Shown here piece by piece: positions 30,901 through 42,900 of a stretch of DNA of 64,000 bases. The first letter of the stretch is position 1. The number at the start of each line of letters is the position of its first letter. The DNA lies in the NCBI GenBank assembly GCA_039000515.1, contig JBCFYV010009882.1, positions 106,534,821 to 106,598,820 on the forward strand, given 5' to 3'. The translations under genes and the position numbers were made by a program. The notes below the pieces were generated by a model, which ran no database searches, was not told the origin of the DNA, and saw only the letters and a list, made by a program, of their open reading frames with translations. This DNA comes from Timema cristinae (taxonomy: Eukaryota > Arthropoda > Insecta > Phasmatodea > Timematidae).

Positions 30901-33900
30901 ATTTGTTGATTGAACATTTTTCACCTTCAAAGTTAATTCCATTTGAGTGCTTAAAGTTTAATTACAGGTGTCAACATGTTGGCGAGTCAGATTTTGTTAT
31001 GTCAATCAAACAAATGGAATCAAATTGTGACTTTGGAACATTTTTTGGGCCAAGTGCTTAGGGCTAAGTTAATCGCTGGCATTTCTGAGGAATCCTTAAG
31101 AGGTTATTGGCTGAACCGTGATAGTGATTTGAAGATGCTTGTAGAATTGCCAAAGATTTTGAGACTGTTTCTGCTAGGTCTTAAGTAATGATGCAAATGT
31201 CAAGGGAAGTCAGTGACTTCAATCAAGTGGGAGGGGAAGACGTTAAACATTGTAAGGCAAGTTCTTGCAAAAAGAACCTGCATGATAACAGTGCTACAAC
31301 TACATCTTCGGTTTCTATATTATCATGGAGACTATACATAAAATATTTTCCTAATATGCTTATAAAGAAATGTATGATTAGGTTAAAATCTGCGAATGGG
31401 TAGTTTATTACAATTAATAGTCATTTATGTGTTTCTGTATTTTTTAATAATTGTGAATATAACTGCCGTTTGTCACAGATAATTCTTTGTCGAATGCCTT
31501 GTTAGGGTGAGATTGGTTATATCAACTTAATCCAAATGGGGGAGATGAGATTTACCTAAAATAGGAAGTGTTGAGAATATGAAGAGAGACACTGAAAATA
31601 ATAATTCTGTAGGGTGGGAAATTAAGCAGATTTTCCCTTCTGATAATTAAGGATTGCCTTTAAAGCATTTTTCTGTAGATATTCCCCTAAAGGATAGCAT
31701 CATTATTGTTGTTCATAGAGCCTACACTGTGCCTTATGCGTTGCGTAAGCCTGTGGAAGAGGAATTATGTAGTTTGGAGAATCAGGGTACTATAAAACAA
31801 TTTTGGTCCTCTAATTGGGCTAGTTTCATAGTAATAGTTTCACGAAAAAATTGTTCCTTGCATTTGTGTATGGACTTAAAAACTACTGTAAACCCAGCTG
31901 TTAAGTTGGACCATTAGCTATTACCTTTCATTGAAGATGTGTTCAACTCCTTAATAAATTGCAAAGTTTTTTGTATAATTGATTTAAGTAACGCATATTT
32001 GAAATTGTCGGTAAACGAAGCCAGTAAAACATTACTTACAGTTAATATACATATGGGCCTCTATCAAACTGTAATTGATAGAGTGCTTCAGGGAATAGAT
32101 AAAGTTGCACCTTACCTTGACAATATAATATTGGGAGGTAGGAATGAATTAGAATGTAGGGCGGTCTTATTGACATTCTAGAATGTTTACACAAGCATAA
32201 TTTTAAAATTAATTTTCATAAAAGTGTATTTTTAGTTCATGTGTAGAACATCTGAGTTGTTAGATGGTACAGGGTTATTTCCTGCAGACAGTAAAGTTGA
32301 GGTAATATTATCGGCCCAGTCCCAGCCGATGTAACTCAATTAAAGGCGTATTTGGGGTAAATTAATTATTACCATAAGTTTACAAGGATGTCAGCAGACT
32401 TGTTACAATCCTTGTATGAACTTAAAAAGTCAGATGTTCCATGGAAATGGATTGATAGTTGTAGGGACGCCTTTGCAAACAGTAAACAGCTATTTGCTAA
32501 AGGAGTTCAGCTGACATTGTTTAACCCTAAATTACCAATAGTATTAACTTGTGAATGTGAGGAATGCCAGGTCTCCACCGTGGTTCGGATTCCACGTTAA
32601 ACTGTAGGTCCTTCATTTCATCTCACAATCACCCTACCATTACACATTAGCGTAAGTGCGTATAACCCGAACGGGTAGTAAGACGCGGTGCTAATAATGA
32701 ATGATGAATGATGATCTACCAAGCACTGTTACCAAATTTTCCCTTATGGAGGTTTTGTTTAGTCATCCAATGAAGACCAAATTATCTCTCCTCAATCCTA
32801 ACCTAAGTACTAAGATCAGCAGGGAAACAGTATCTGTGCCAGATAATAAAACATTTGCAGTAAATGGTCAAGTCTTAGTTTACAATTTTATAAATAATAT
32901 TATTAAATGGGTCCCAGCTCGAATAATCTTTAAAGTAAGTCCTGCTGTTTACATTGTCATAATATTAGCTGGCACTATTAGGAAAGTTGGCATAAACAAT
33001 ACCAGAACTATCAGAACTAGTAAACTAGATAGCTCAGAACATTCCCCTAAAATGACCGAGTTGCAGGTTTAATCATGTAGAGCTGGATGTTGAGGTACTA
33101 GGTTCTAATACACCTGTCAAGGATTTAGTTTGTGTTCATGACAGTCCGCCGATTGCGCTAAGAAAACCAACCAGAACTATTGTATCCCCTAGAAGATACT
33201 TGGATTGAAGGGTATCAAGTAGAATTTATTTTGAGGGATGATATTGTATTGTTTGTAATGTTTATTATTGTAGTATTATTGGTTTTGATCGAAACATGTT
33301 GGACAGTCTTTTCTACAAAGAGATAAATGTTGTTCAGTTCATGAATCCTTAACTAATTACTAGGGGGCGGATTATTAGGCGCTAATTTATTTTAAAAAGG
33401 CAGGCGAATAGGCACTAAAAATCACAAAAATAGGCATTATAAAGTTTAAAAAAAAGACAATAAATAGGCACTAAAAAGAAAAAAATAGGCATATAAATAG
33501 GCATAGTAATGCAAAAAAAGCACCAAAACAATCAAAATTTTTACTATTAATTCTTAAAATCCAGCATACATTTTCCATAAACACAAATTAATTACTATTA
33601 GAGCTAATTACCAAATACTTATTTAGATTTTCAGGTGTAAATTTTGTTCTCTTGTCTGACAAAATGTTTTTATACTGTGAGAAACTTCTCTCGACTTCAC
33701 ATGAAGTCATCGGACAAGCTATTTCAGCTGGGCTAAGCTTGACTTCTGGGAGTGATGTAGTTTGTCCTTCTAAGATGTCTGCAATACTTGCCATCACTTT
33801 CCACCCAGGGTTTCGCTGAAATACTCTGTTAAATTTGTCGACGATGGCTGTGCCAACTGAGCCAGAAGCCTGATTCAGGTTTTCTTCTATTCCTCGCATT

Positions 33901-36900
33901 ATCTTCACAGCTTTCACAAGAGGTAAATCCCTCACCTATAAAGCTGTGATTGCTCCAGGAAGATTTCCAAAATTGCTTTTTATGTATGCCAGATCTGCAC
34001 TGACACTTGAGCAGGAGATGGCAGCATTTGCTTCTGTAATGGCGACAGCTTGTTCCTCGTCAAATGTTTGGACTACCTACAAGCAAAACGGTTGGTATAG
34101 AAAAACTCGCCATTCTTTCAATATATTGTTTTCTACAAGTAGAAACATTAAATTAATATTTTTTTCCAATAATGTGGATGGACAGGTGGAATCAATAACG
34201 CTAGTGGTAAACGCTAACTGCAATTTTAATTTGGAAACGCACCTAAAGATCGTGTATTGTATAATACCTTTTGAATGTCACCCAGGTAATCTGCATAGTA
34301 CAACGCAGCATGAAGCCATGTACCCCAACATGTTAACACTGGCTGTGGTGGCAAAGATGTGTTGGTCAGGGCAGCCTTAAAGGAGAAGATTCGTGATGGA
34401 GCCTTCAAAAACACTTTCTTGACTGTGGGAATAATAGCGTTAACATTTGGAAAACGTGATCTAATATCTTCTGCAACCCTATGAACAGCATGCGCCAGAC
34501 AAGTCACGTGAATTAACTTGGTGTATAATACTTTTAAGCTCGCAGCTGCTTTCAACATGTAGGCAGCACTGTCTGTCAGCAACACCATAAACCTTTCGTC
34601 GTTGTTTTCTGATGGCCACAGGACACCTAATATAAACAAATTAACTTATTTATAATTATAATTTTTACAGGACTAACACTGTGAATCATTAAATTAACAC
34701 AGTATATCTTGTGCAATTAAATTATATGCTTATGCAAACCATCACGAACAACTATGGCAATTGTTGGTTGTCTCGAGCATCTTTGAAACAACCAAGTGAG
34801 GTTTCCCAGGACCCGTAGAGTTTAGTTTTCCAACAACAACAATGCAACATATCTGCCACAGCGGTCAGTGGATTCATCAACAGTAGCCCAGATGTATGAT
34901 TCTCCAATATCATCTTGGATTTTCTCAACTGTCTTAAACGAAATAAAAAGAATGTTTACTGTAAATAGTTTAAATCAATACAATTCAGTTAATATTTTTT
35001 AATGTCAGAAAGAAAAATCTGCTATTGTAAAAACTTACGGATAAATAGGTTGAATGCAAGTAGTGTTTCTTCAGAGTTGATTCGTCTGGTATCTTCATGT
35101 TGGTATATTTGTTGAGAAAAGCATTGAAATCTGGATTCTCCAGCTTCTTCCAAGGAATATTTGGAGCTACCATCGCAGAGCATAATTCAGCATAAAATTT
35201 ATCTTGGGTATTATCGGTATCATTAACTTTAGGAAAAAATGGTTGAGATCCTGTTTTCTTTCTGGAATTCTTCATATGTAATGCAGTATTTTTGTGTTGT
35301 TCTAGGTGAAACTTCTTGTCGCATTTTACCTAAATATTATAAATGGAAATTTTCATCCAGTAATATATGGGAATTCTATAAATTAGCAAAGCATCACCTA
35401 ACAAGAGAACTAAGATTAAATTTTTTTTGTGGGTAAGATCGTTATGTTACGCTTTTGTAAATATTTCCACTTTGTCGTTGAAATCCTTCAATAAGAAATG
35501 AAACTTAGTTTGAACAATAGCAAATAATCGTGATTTACTTTTAAACAGTATACAAAATATTTAATAAAAACTTTGACTTTCAAAATTAATAATTTAATTT
35601 CCCCTTTTGAAAAGGTAGCTTACCTCTTTGGAACATGGCTGACAAAAAAATATTTTGCCATCCGTTGTGAAATTCCTATCACCATCAATCCACCGTTTGA
35701 ATAATACACTTTTACATGATTTTTCTTTAGGCATTTTCTACTAGTTCAATAATTTACACTGATTCCAATGCAAAGAAATATTAATGGACAGGTACGCACA
35801 TCTAACAACAGCGTAATATACACAACCACTGAATGAACTGACACTGCTGTGCGCCAGAAGAAAATCTTTGCAGACAGTATGGTCAGTTTGAACCTATCAG
35901 ACCACTGGACACATGGGTTTTACCTGCCTATCACGAGTATCCACGTGGACTGACCTAAGGAGTGATGGAGAGGGGTGGGGGCTGCAAGTATTTAGATAGA
36001 AAAAAGAGGGTGTGAGGAAGAGAGAGATAGAAAAAAAGGCTCCCATTTGTAAAATAGGCACTAAACAGCGAAATAGGCATTTATAGGCCCTATAAAAGTT
36101 ATCACATTATCTTCGCAATCATCGAAAATAAACTTATACCTCAAAAGCCTACTTTTCAAAGCCTAGGAATAAAAAAGGAATTTAGGGCAAAATCCGCCCC
36201 CTACTAATTACATATATAACAGTGTATATCAACCTTATTGAAGAAGGATTTTAAACTAAATTCTTCTCAGGCTATTATAGTCACTTTTAACTCTTCCATT
36301 TCTTCAGACATTTTAGACAAAAAAAAAACTACATTATTTCCAGATACTTAATGAAAATTTTACATTCTTTATTGTTGTATTTTTCATATAGGCTTTATTA
36401 TTTAGGAACAAATGAATAACAGTATATGTCCCATAATTTTTTAACGGTGTGCACAGGCTGCTAGGGACAGGCATATTCCGATAGAGCGTAGTACTATCGG
36501 TTTGTTGTGCTCGTGATGGTCTTGTTAAAGAGGGAGATAGTATCATTACCTCTCACTCTCACTTAACTTCTTGCTTTGAGTACAAATAAAAGTAAGGAAC
36601 GAGGAGAAACAACAACAAAACCAACAACAACAATACTTTAAGAAAGAACACAATTTGGATTAACCAATTTGTAATTTTAATACAAAAATAACATAAAACA
36701 AAAAGTTGTCGTCACAATAAAAGTAATAAATATATACTGTACATAGCTCTAAAGTGTTTTAGTATTAAAAGAAAAAAAAATGTATTTTAATTCTAAACTT
36801 AATAAAATATAGGGGAATGCCAGGCCTCCACTGTGGTTCGGATTCCACGTTAAACTGTAGGTCCTCCATTTCATCTCACAATCACCCTACCATTACACAT

Positions 36901-36944
36901 TAGCGTAAGTGTGTATAACCCGAATGGGTAGTAAGACGCTGTGC

Positions 36945-36979
<35 letters not shown>

Positions 36980-39900
36980 TATATATATATATATACACAC
37001 AAGAACATTTTAGTTTTAATCCACTGGTTTTGCTCTAGAGCTAAGTTGAAAAAGCTGTTGCCTAACTTTGATTAGATCGTGTAGGAGATAGTGTGAGTAA
37101 GGTATTAAGAGTCATTCAGTCATTCTTTACAACCTTAAAATATTGGTTTCAATATTTATGATTATTCTCTATGCAGGAGGGGACTATCGCACCCAACCCC
37201 ACCTGTATCTTCCCCTGGCCTAGCCAGGGAAAATCTTAAGAAATATATAACTTTTGATGCTAATGAGAACAAATTCACTGTGCTGTTTGTAAAGATGATT
37301 ACATATTCCAACAAGTTAATATACAAAATTAAATACACTTTTTGGAATATGTAGGATGAAAATTACACTAACTAAAGGTTTTTTAAGTAAGATAAAGACT
37401 TTTTTAATTATTATATTTAACGAAATACAATAAGTGTAATGATATTGATATCTTTAGATACAATTTTATTTATCTAGGACTGATTGCCATTAATGTAATG
37501 ATTGAAATATCTAAGCCTAAGTACTGTAGTTGTATTTACTGGTTAACATGTGTGGAATAAGTGGTCGACAGACAGGTGACTGTCACGCAAAAGCAATGTC
37601 GATCACATGGTCGATGCGAGAAGAACCATGTGATAAAGAGCCAATTGGTCGACAAAAAGTAGACAAATATTTGGAATGCTAGGTTGGTCAAGTATCTGAC
37701 ACTAATATGACCCACTGGTCGACTAGCTCATGTTTAGGAGAACAAAGTGATCCACATACGAATGGTTGACCAATTTGGGTGCATAAAACTAATCGACAAT
37801 AAACTGGTCGACACGCGTGGACAAAATGATCAGCGGACAGGTAATCCACACACAGGAGTACTTAGACCAAGTTGTTGACAAGAGTAGGACCATGTGCTAG
37901 ACGACCAACTGATCAACAAAATATTAACAAATATTTTATAGACAAGGTAACTTGTGGCCGTCGACTCATAGAAAATTACATACATAGAACAACAAAGTGA
38001 TAGCCAATTCGTTGACAAAAAAACAACTGGCAGACAAATGTTGAGGTAGATCCATATAATAGTGGACCACAAGTTAATACATAGCGAATAAAGAACTCGC
38101 TAAGGTAAAAGTTAGGTGTTATATTTTTTTATCCAGGTGTTATTTTTCCACTATACATTTAGTTAAATTCCTGTGAATGTCTGTCATCTGTTAATAATAA
38201 CGATTTCAATCAATTAAAATAGTGCGCTTTACTTAACATTAAATAAAATATATACCTTATGTTTAATGTACGAATAAAAATAATTAAATTTTGGTAAATC
38301 CACCAATCATATACATAACTAGCCCCCTTCCCTGTAAAAAATTATTGTAAAGAATCCTGTAAAACAAAGCTTCAAATCATCCATCATGTCAATATAAAAA
38401 CAAAACTTTTTTACTTATTTTTTTGAAAATACAGTCCTACCATCACTGTATAGCCCCGTCCCTCTTTTTATCCTCCCTACTATTTTCATCTCATTCCTCT
38501 TTCCTCACCCCTACCCTCCAGCCTCCTTAACCAACCCCACTTTCCATTCAACAACTTTTTTTTTCTATAACGACTATATAATATACTATCGACATTTTTA
38601 TGAGGAATAAATTAAATTTTCAAAATAAAATATAGCCTATGCTACTCGCTGATAATCTAGCTTTATAATGGTGACAGAATTTTTAAAATAGGTCCAGTAG
38701 TTTTTGAGTTTATCCATTACAAACAAAAAAACAAAAAATCAAATCTTTCCTCTTTATAATATTAGTACATAATATACAGCGAAAATGTAAACCAAATTAT
38801 TGTAAAATAAGAGCAGAAAAGGTATGTTCTTTAAGAAGAAAATATAAGGAATTCATACAAATATTAAAGTAATTATTTTTATTACAATAAAATACTCCAG
38901 AATATACACATTTCTCTATCCATATCACTCACAAGTAGCCTAAGTATATTTCGTTCACGATAGGTTTTTACCTGGATGACAGTTCGAAAATCATATGTTT
39001 AGGTTTTGGGTTGCCAACACTTGTAAAAGATCACAGTTTTGTTATAAATTTAAAGATCTTTAATTACCTGTTATATATTACATTTAAAATAATGTAAACT
39101 TAAGTTTTCACATAATATTTAATTTTTTTAAACAATTTCTTTTTATCCAACTCGAAACAATATTTTAAACATAATTAAAAGCACTTATTTTTCGTTTTGG
39201 AACGTTACTGATTTTGTGTAATATAGTGCACACATCAATATATTTTAATACAGGCATCATATTTAATTGAAAAAGAGAACATTGTTGTCATTTTTTACAT
39301 AAAATAAATGATTTTATGATTATTTTATCGTATTTTGAAATATTTAACTGAATAAAATATTTTCATCAACTGTGTGTCTGCATCATTGTAAAAAACTTGT
39401 TTACCGTTATGTTCAATCATATGGTTTAGATTCGTCAGCCGCCATTTTGAAGACAAGTTCGTTAGAAGTTTTTGTGAAAGTGGTGTTAATATTTTTTTAA
39501 GGGGAATAAAACTATAAATAAACTTTGTGTCCAACCTCAAATAAATATATAAATAATATTGGCCTAAATTACTGTGGTTAACTATCACATTAATATATTA
39601 CCATCTGTTTTCATTACAGTGATCCAAAGTGATACATGTCACCTGTTGACGTAGTGATATATTAGGGATTACTTCTAGTAACATTTCGAGCTGTCATCCA
39701 GGTAAACTTAGCTCGTGAATGCCTTAAAACGCTGTCATCTCCTGATTAAATATTACTTTATTTGGAAAGATTCTCCCCTGAATTTTTTTAATCGAATGTA
39801 TTTAGAAGCTATTTGGGCTTGTCACTTGGATTTATTTTTGATAATTGAAATTATCTGTATGTATAATCTATTTGGAGTGCTTCCCTCCCGGCAAGTTATT

Positions 39901-42900
39901 AACTTCAGAAACTATTTTTAATAGTCCTTAAACAGTTTACCTTTTTAAATTTAGATGCTTCCAGAAGCTATTTAGACTACTCCTAGCTTGAATTTTTTTC
40001 GAAAATTTGATGCCTCTATAAACTATTTGAAGTGGTCTTCTTCGGAAAACTTTTGATAATTGTATGCAAATAAAAGTTATTTTGAGGTTAATGTAAGAAC
40101 TTTAAACTTCATATTTGATAATATCTGAGGATTTTAAATATACTTAGGGGGGTGGGATTTACTTTGGCTGGGATTATTTTCAAGGGATGATGCCCCTCTT
40201 GCTCCCACCCTCCTCGCCCCTCTGTTATACCCCCACAGATTGCAGAACTACACAAATTTCTTAGACAAGTCTATGCAAAAAAAAAAAAAAAATGCTGACC
40301 ATCTTCTGTTGGGAGACTTTACCACGATCCACCATAGACAGGACCTCTCCCTCCCCACTAAACACAAGGGTACATCCATGATATTACTCTACATTCTCAA
40401 CGTACATTCCTTAAAGGTCTGGATCAAAAGGCCATTATTGTATGTGTGATGTGTGCTCAACTACAAGTGGAGATTAGGCAAGATAAACAGTAGTATACAT
40501 AGGCCTATACATTTACAAAAAGTGCTTCCTTCACCCAATAGCGGTGGAACTTTATTTGTGTAGGGGTGTATGCGATTTTTTTTTAAATTTCCTGTGAAAA
40601 TTGAATTCCCTTAGAATTCTCCTTGAAAGGTACTCGTCCAAAAATATTTGGAAAATGAGACTTCTTTCCAAGATGTTTGGAGTGATCCTCCCCTAGAAAA
40701 TTTTTGAAATTTGCATACGCCTTAAAGCTAATTACAGCCAACTCTCGATTATACGACCTTTCACGGTTCCCTGGAAAAGGGTCGTTATTTCGAAGGGGTC
40801 CTTATTGGAATTTTAACAGATTTTGTTCCACCCCTGACCTTCATACGAAAAAATTGCATTCTTTAGACAACAAATAGCGTGGGTAATCAAAAATCGTTCA
40901 CAAAATCCAACCAAAAACTTAACCAAATCAAAATAACAATGTTAAACAATAGCATGGGTCGTCAAAAATTGTTCACAAAATCAAACCAAAATAGTAACCA
41001 AATCGAGAATCGAAATAACAATGGCAAAAGCAAGCCTGGCGCGTGATGTAGCGGCAGTCGCGCGCGGGGAAACATTGTCTTGCTTGTGGGAGGGGGTGGA
41101 CAGAGTCAAGTGCTATTTGCTGGCTGGCATTGATGAGGTGGTGTCTATTTTTATACCTGACCCACCCCAGTTACTAGTAATACAGCGCTCACAAACATAA
41201 TTTCAACGTAGCGACCTAAATAAATGCAACAAACACATTTTACAGCCGATTTCTTTAAACTTTTCAACCTTTTTCCCCACATTTTTCACGGTTCCCCAAA
41301 AATGGGTCGTTACTTCGAGAGGGACGCTATTCCCGGGGTCGTAGAATCGAGATTTGACTGTATAGTTTTCCTTGCCTAGAATTATTTAAATTTAATTTTT
41401 CTAGAATATATTCAAAGTGGTTTTCCCCATGGCAAATGTTTAAATGTTTATGCCCAAAAAACTAATTATAGTGGTCCTCGCCTTTAAATTCTCAAATGAT
41501 GGCAAAATTCTAGCCAAGTTCCCGGGATTTTTCCCAATTTTACCAATGAGTGACCACCCTGAAAACATTACTTGAGGTATATCCCTCACAATTAATTACA
41601 AATAAAACTTATATCACCTCCTGACAAATAGTACTTTAGCTATATCCATCACAATTAATTACAAGTAACACTGTTATATCACGTCCTAACAAAATATTAC
41701 TTTAGGTATATCCCTCACAATTAATTTAAGGTAATACTGTTATTTCACCTCATGACAAAATATTACTCTAGATATAGCCATCACAATCAATAACTAGTAA
41801 CACTGTTAAATTACTTATTGACAAAATATTACTTGATATAGGCTAATATATCTGTTGTCAGCAGCAAAGTGTTGTTTTAATCTAAAAAAAGTTCAAGCTT
41901 CCTATTAGAACCAAATCATAAAAGCCACTTTTTAAATATTCCAAGTTTTTGAAAAAGCAGTCATCAGTGAACTACCCATAAATGACATTTTATTCAAAAA
42001 ACAAGTAAACTTATGCAATGTTACTGACTTTGCTCGTTGGAAGTTCAGCCCCCAAACTCCCTGTGGATTTTCTTTGCCGGTGGATGTAACTAATGTAATT
42101 CCAGAGTAGTTTTTTGATAGGTCTTACTGTTTAGCCACTAGAGACCTCCAAAGAAAGGTCCGCACTGACTTTAAGTTTCTCCGCCATTTTAAATATTTTT
42201 CGGGGGCTAGGAATTACTTTTTTTTAAACTTTTTGGAATTTTCCCATTGGTTACAGGCTAGAAGCTACAAGTTTGCCAAATTTCTAGTTACTAGCTCATC
42301 TGGAAGTGGGTAAACATTAATATCAGTGATAGAGTCAGCTGTGTGGCTTTATACTAGTATAATAACTAGCTTTGAGTGAGTTTATTTTGCAAGTGGATGT
42401 AAGCTAATGTAATTCCAGATCCGTTTTTTTGATAGGTCTTACCATTTAGCCACAAAAGACCTCCAAAGAAAGGTCCACACCGACTTTAAAGTTGCTCCGC
42501 CATTTTGAATATTTTTTGAGGGTTAAAAATTAAAATTTTTATCTTTTTACAATGGTGTGTGTGTGCGCACGTGCCTCATTGGAAACAATATTTTGAGCAA
42601 CATTAAGGGTGCCATGGTCTACCTGGCTCCCCTTGTAGACACGCCTATGTAAAAAGTAATTTATATCTGACATGTACCTTCTTCAACATCTAGGCCTACA
42701 TGTACAGTTTCAATACTAGCTTGCATAGTTTTAGACTAAAAAGAGCTGGTGATTTTTTTCACCTTATTATCTTATGTTAGCCTATATTTGTACTACTCTT
42801 TTTTAAAAAAAAAAGGAATAAATACCAACACTCAAGCCGCAAAATTAATTTGAATTAAAAACCAATAATATTAAAAAATAAAAAACTTTGAACGCAAAAA

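Larger units (their letters stand above)
30287..36221 (+). mobile_element. Decayed Gypsy retrotransposon with nested insertions (intron 2)
   Basis: In order: 5' LTR (30287-30576), primer site TGGCGATGATGAATC from 30578, gag remnant, reverse transcriptase, start of RNase H, SINE-A insertion, integrase C-terminal tail, purine-rich TTTTGAGGGA, and a shortened 3' LTR whose last 10 bp (36212-36221) are separated by a hAT transposon. All frames are broken. It lies in the same orientation as the host gene. Target duplications of the Gypsy element itself are no longer recognisable. Confidence 0.83.

Noticed and set aside
40240..40449. 69-aa ORF resembling an endonuclease fragment (LLLGDF)
   Set aside because: The motif is too short, there is no further similarity, and it is preceded by a poly-A run inside a degenerate array.
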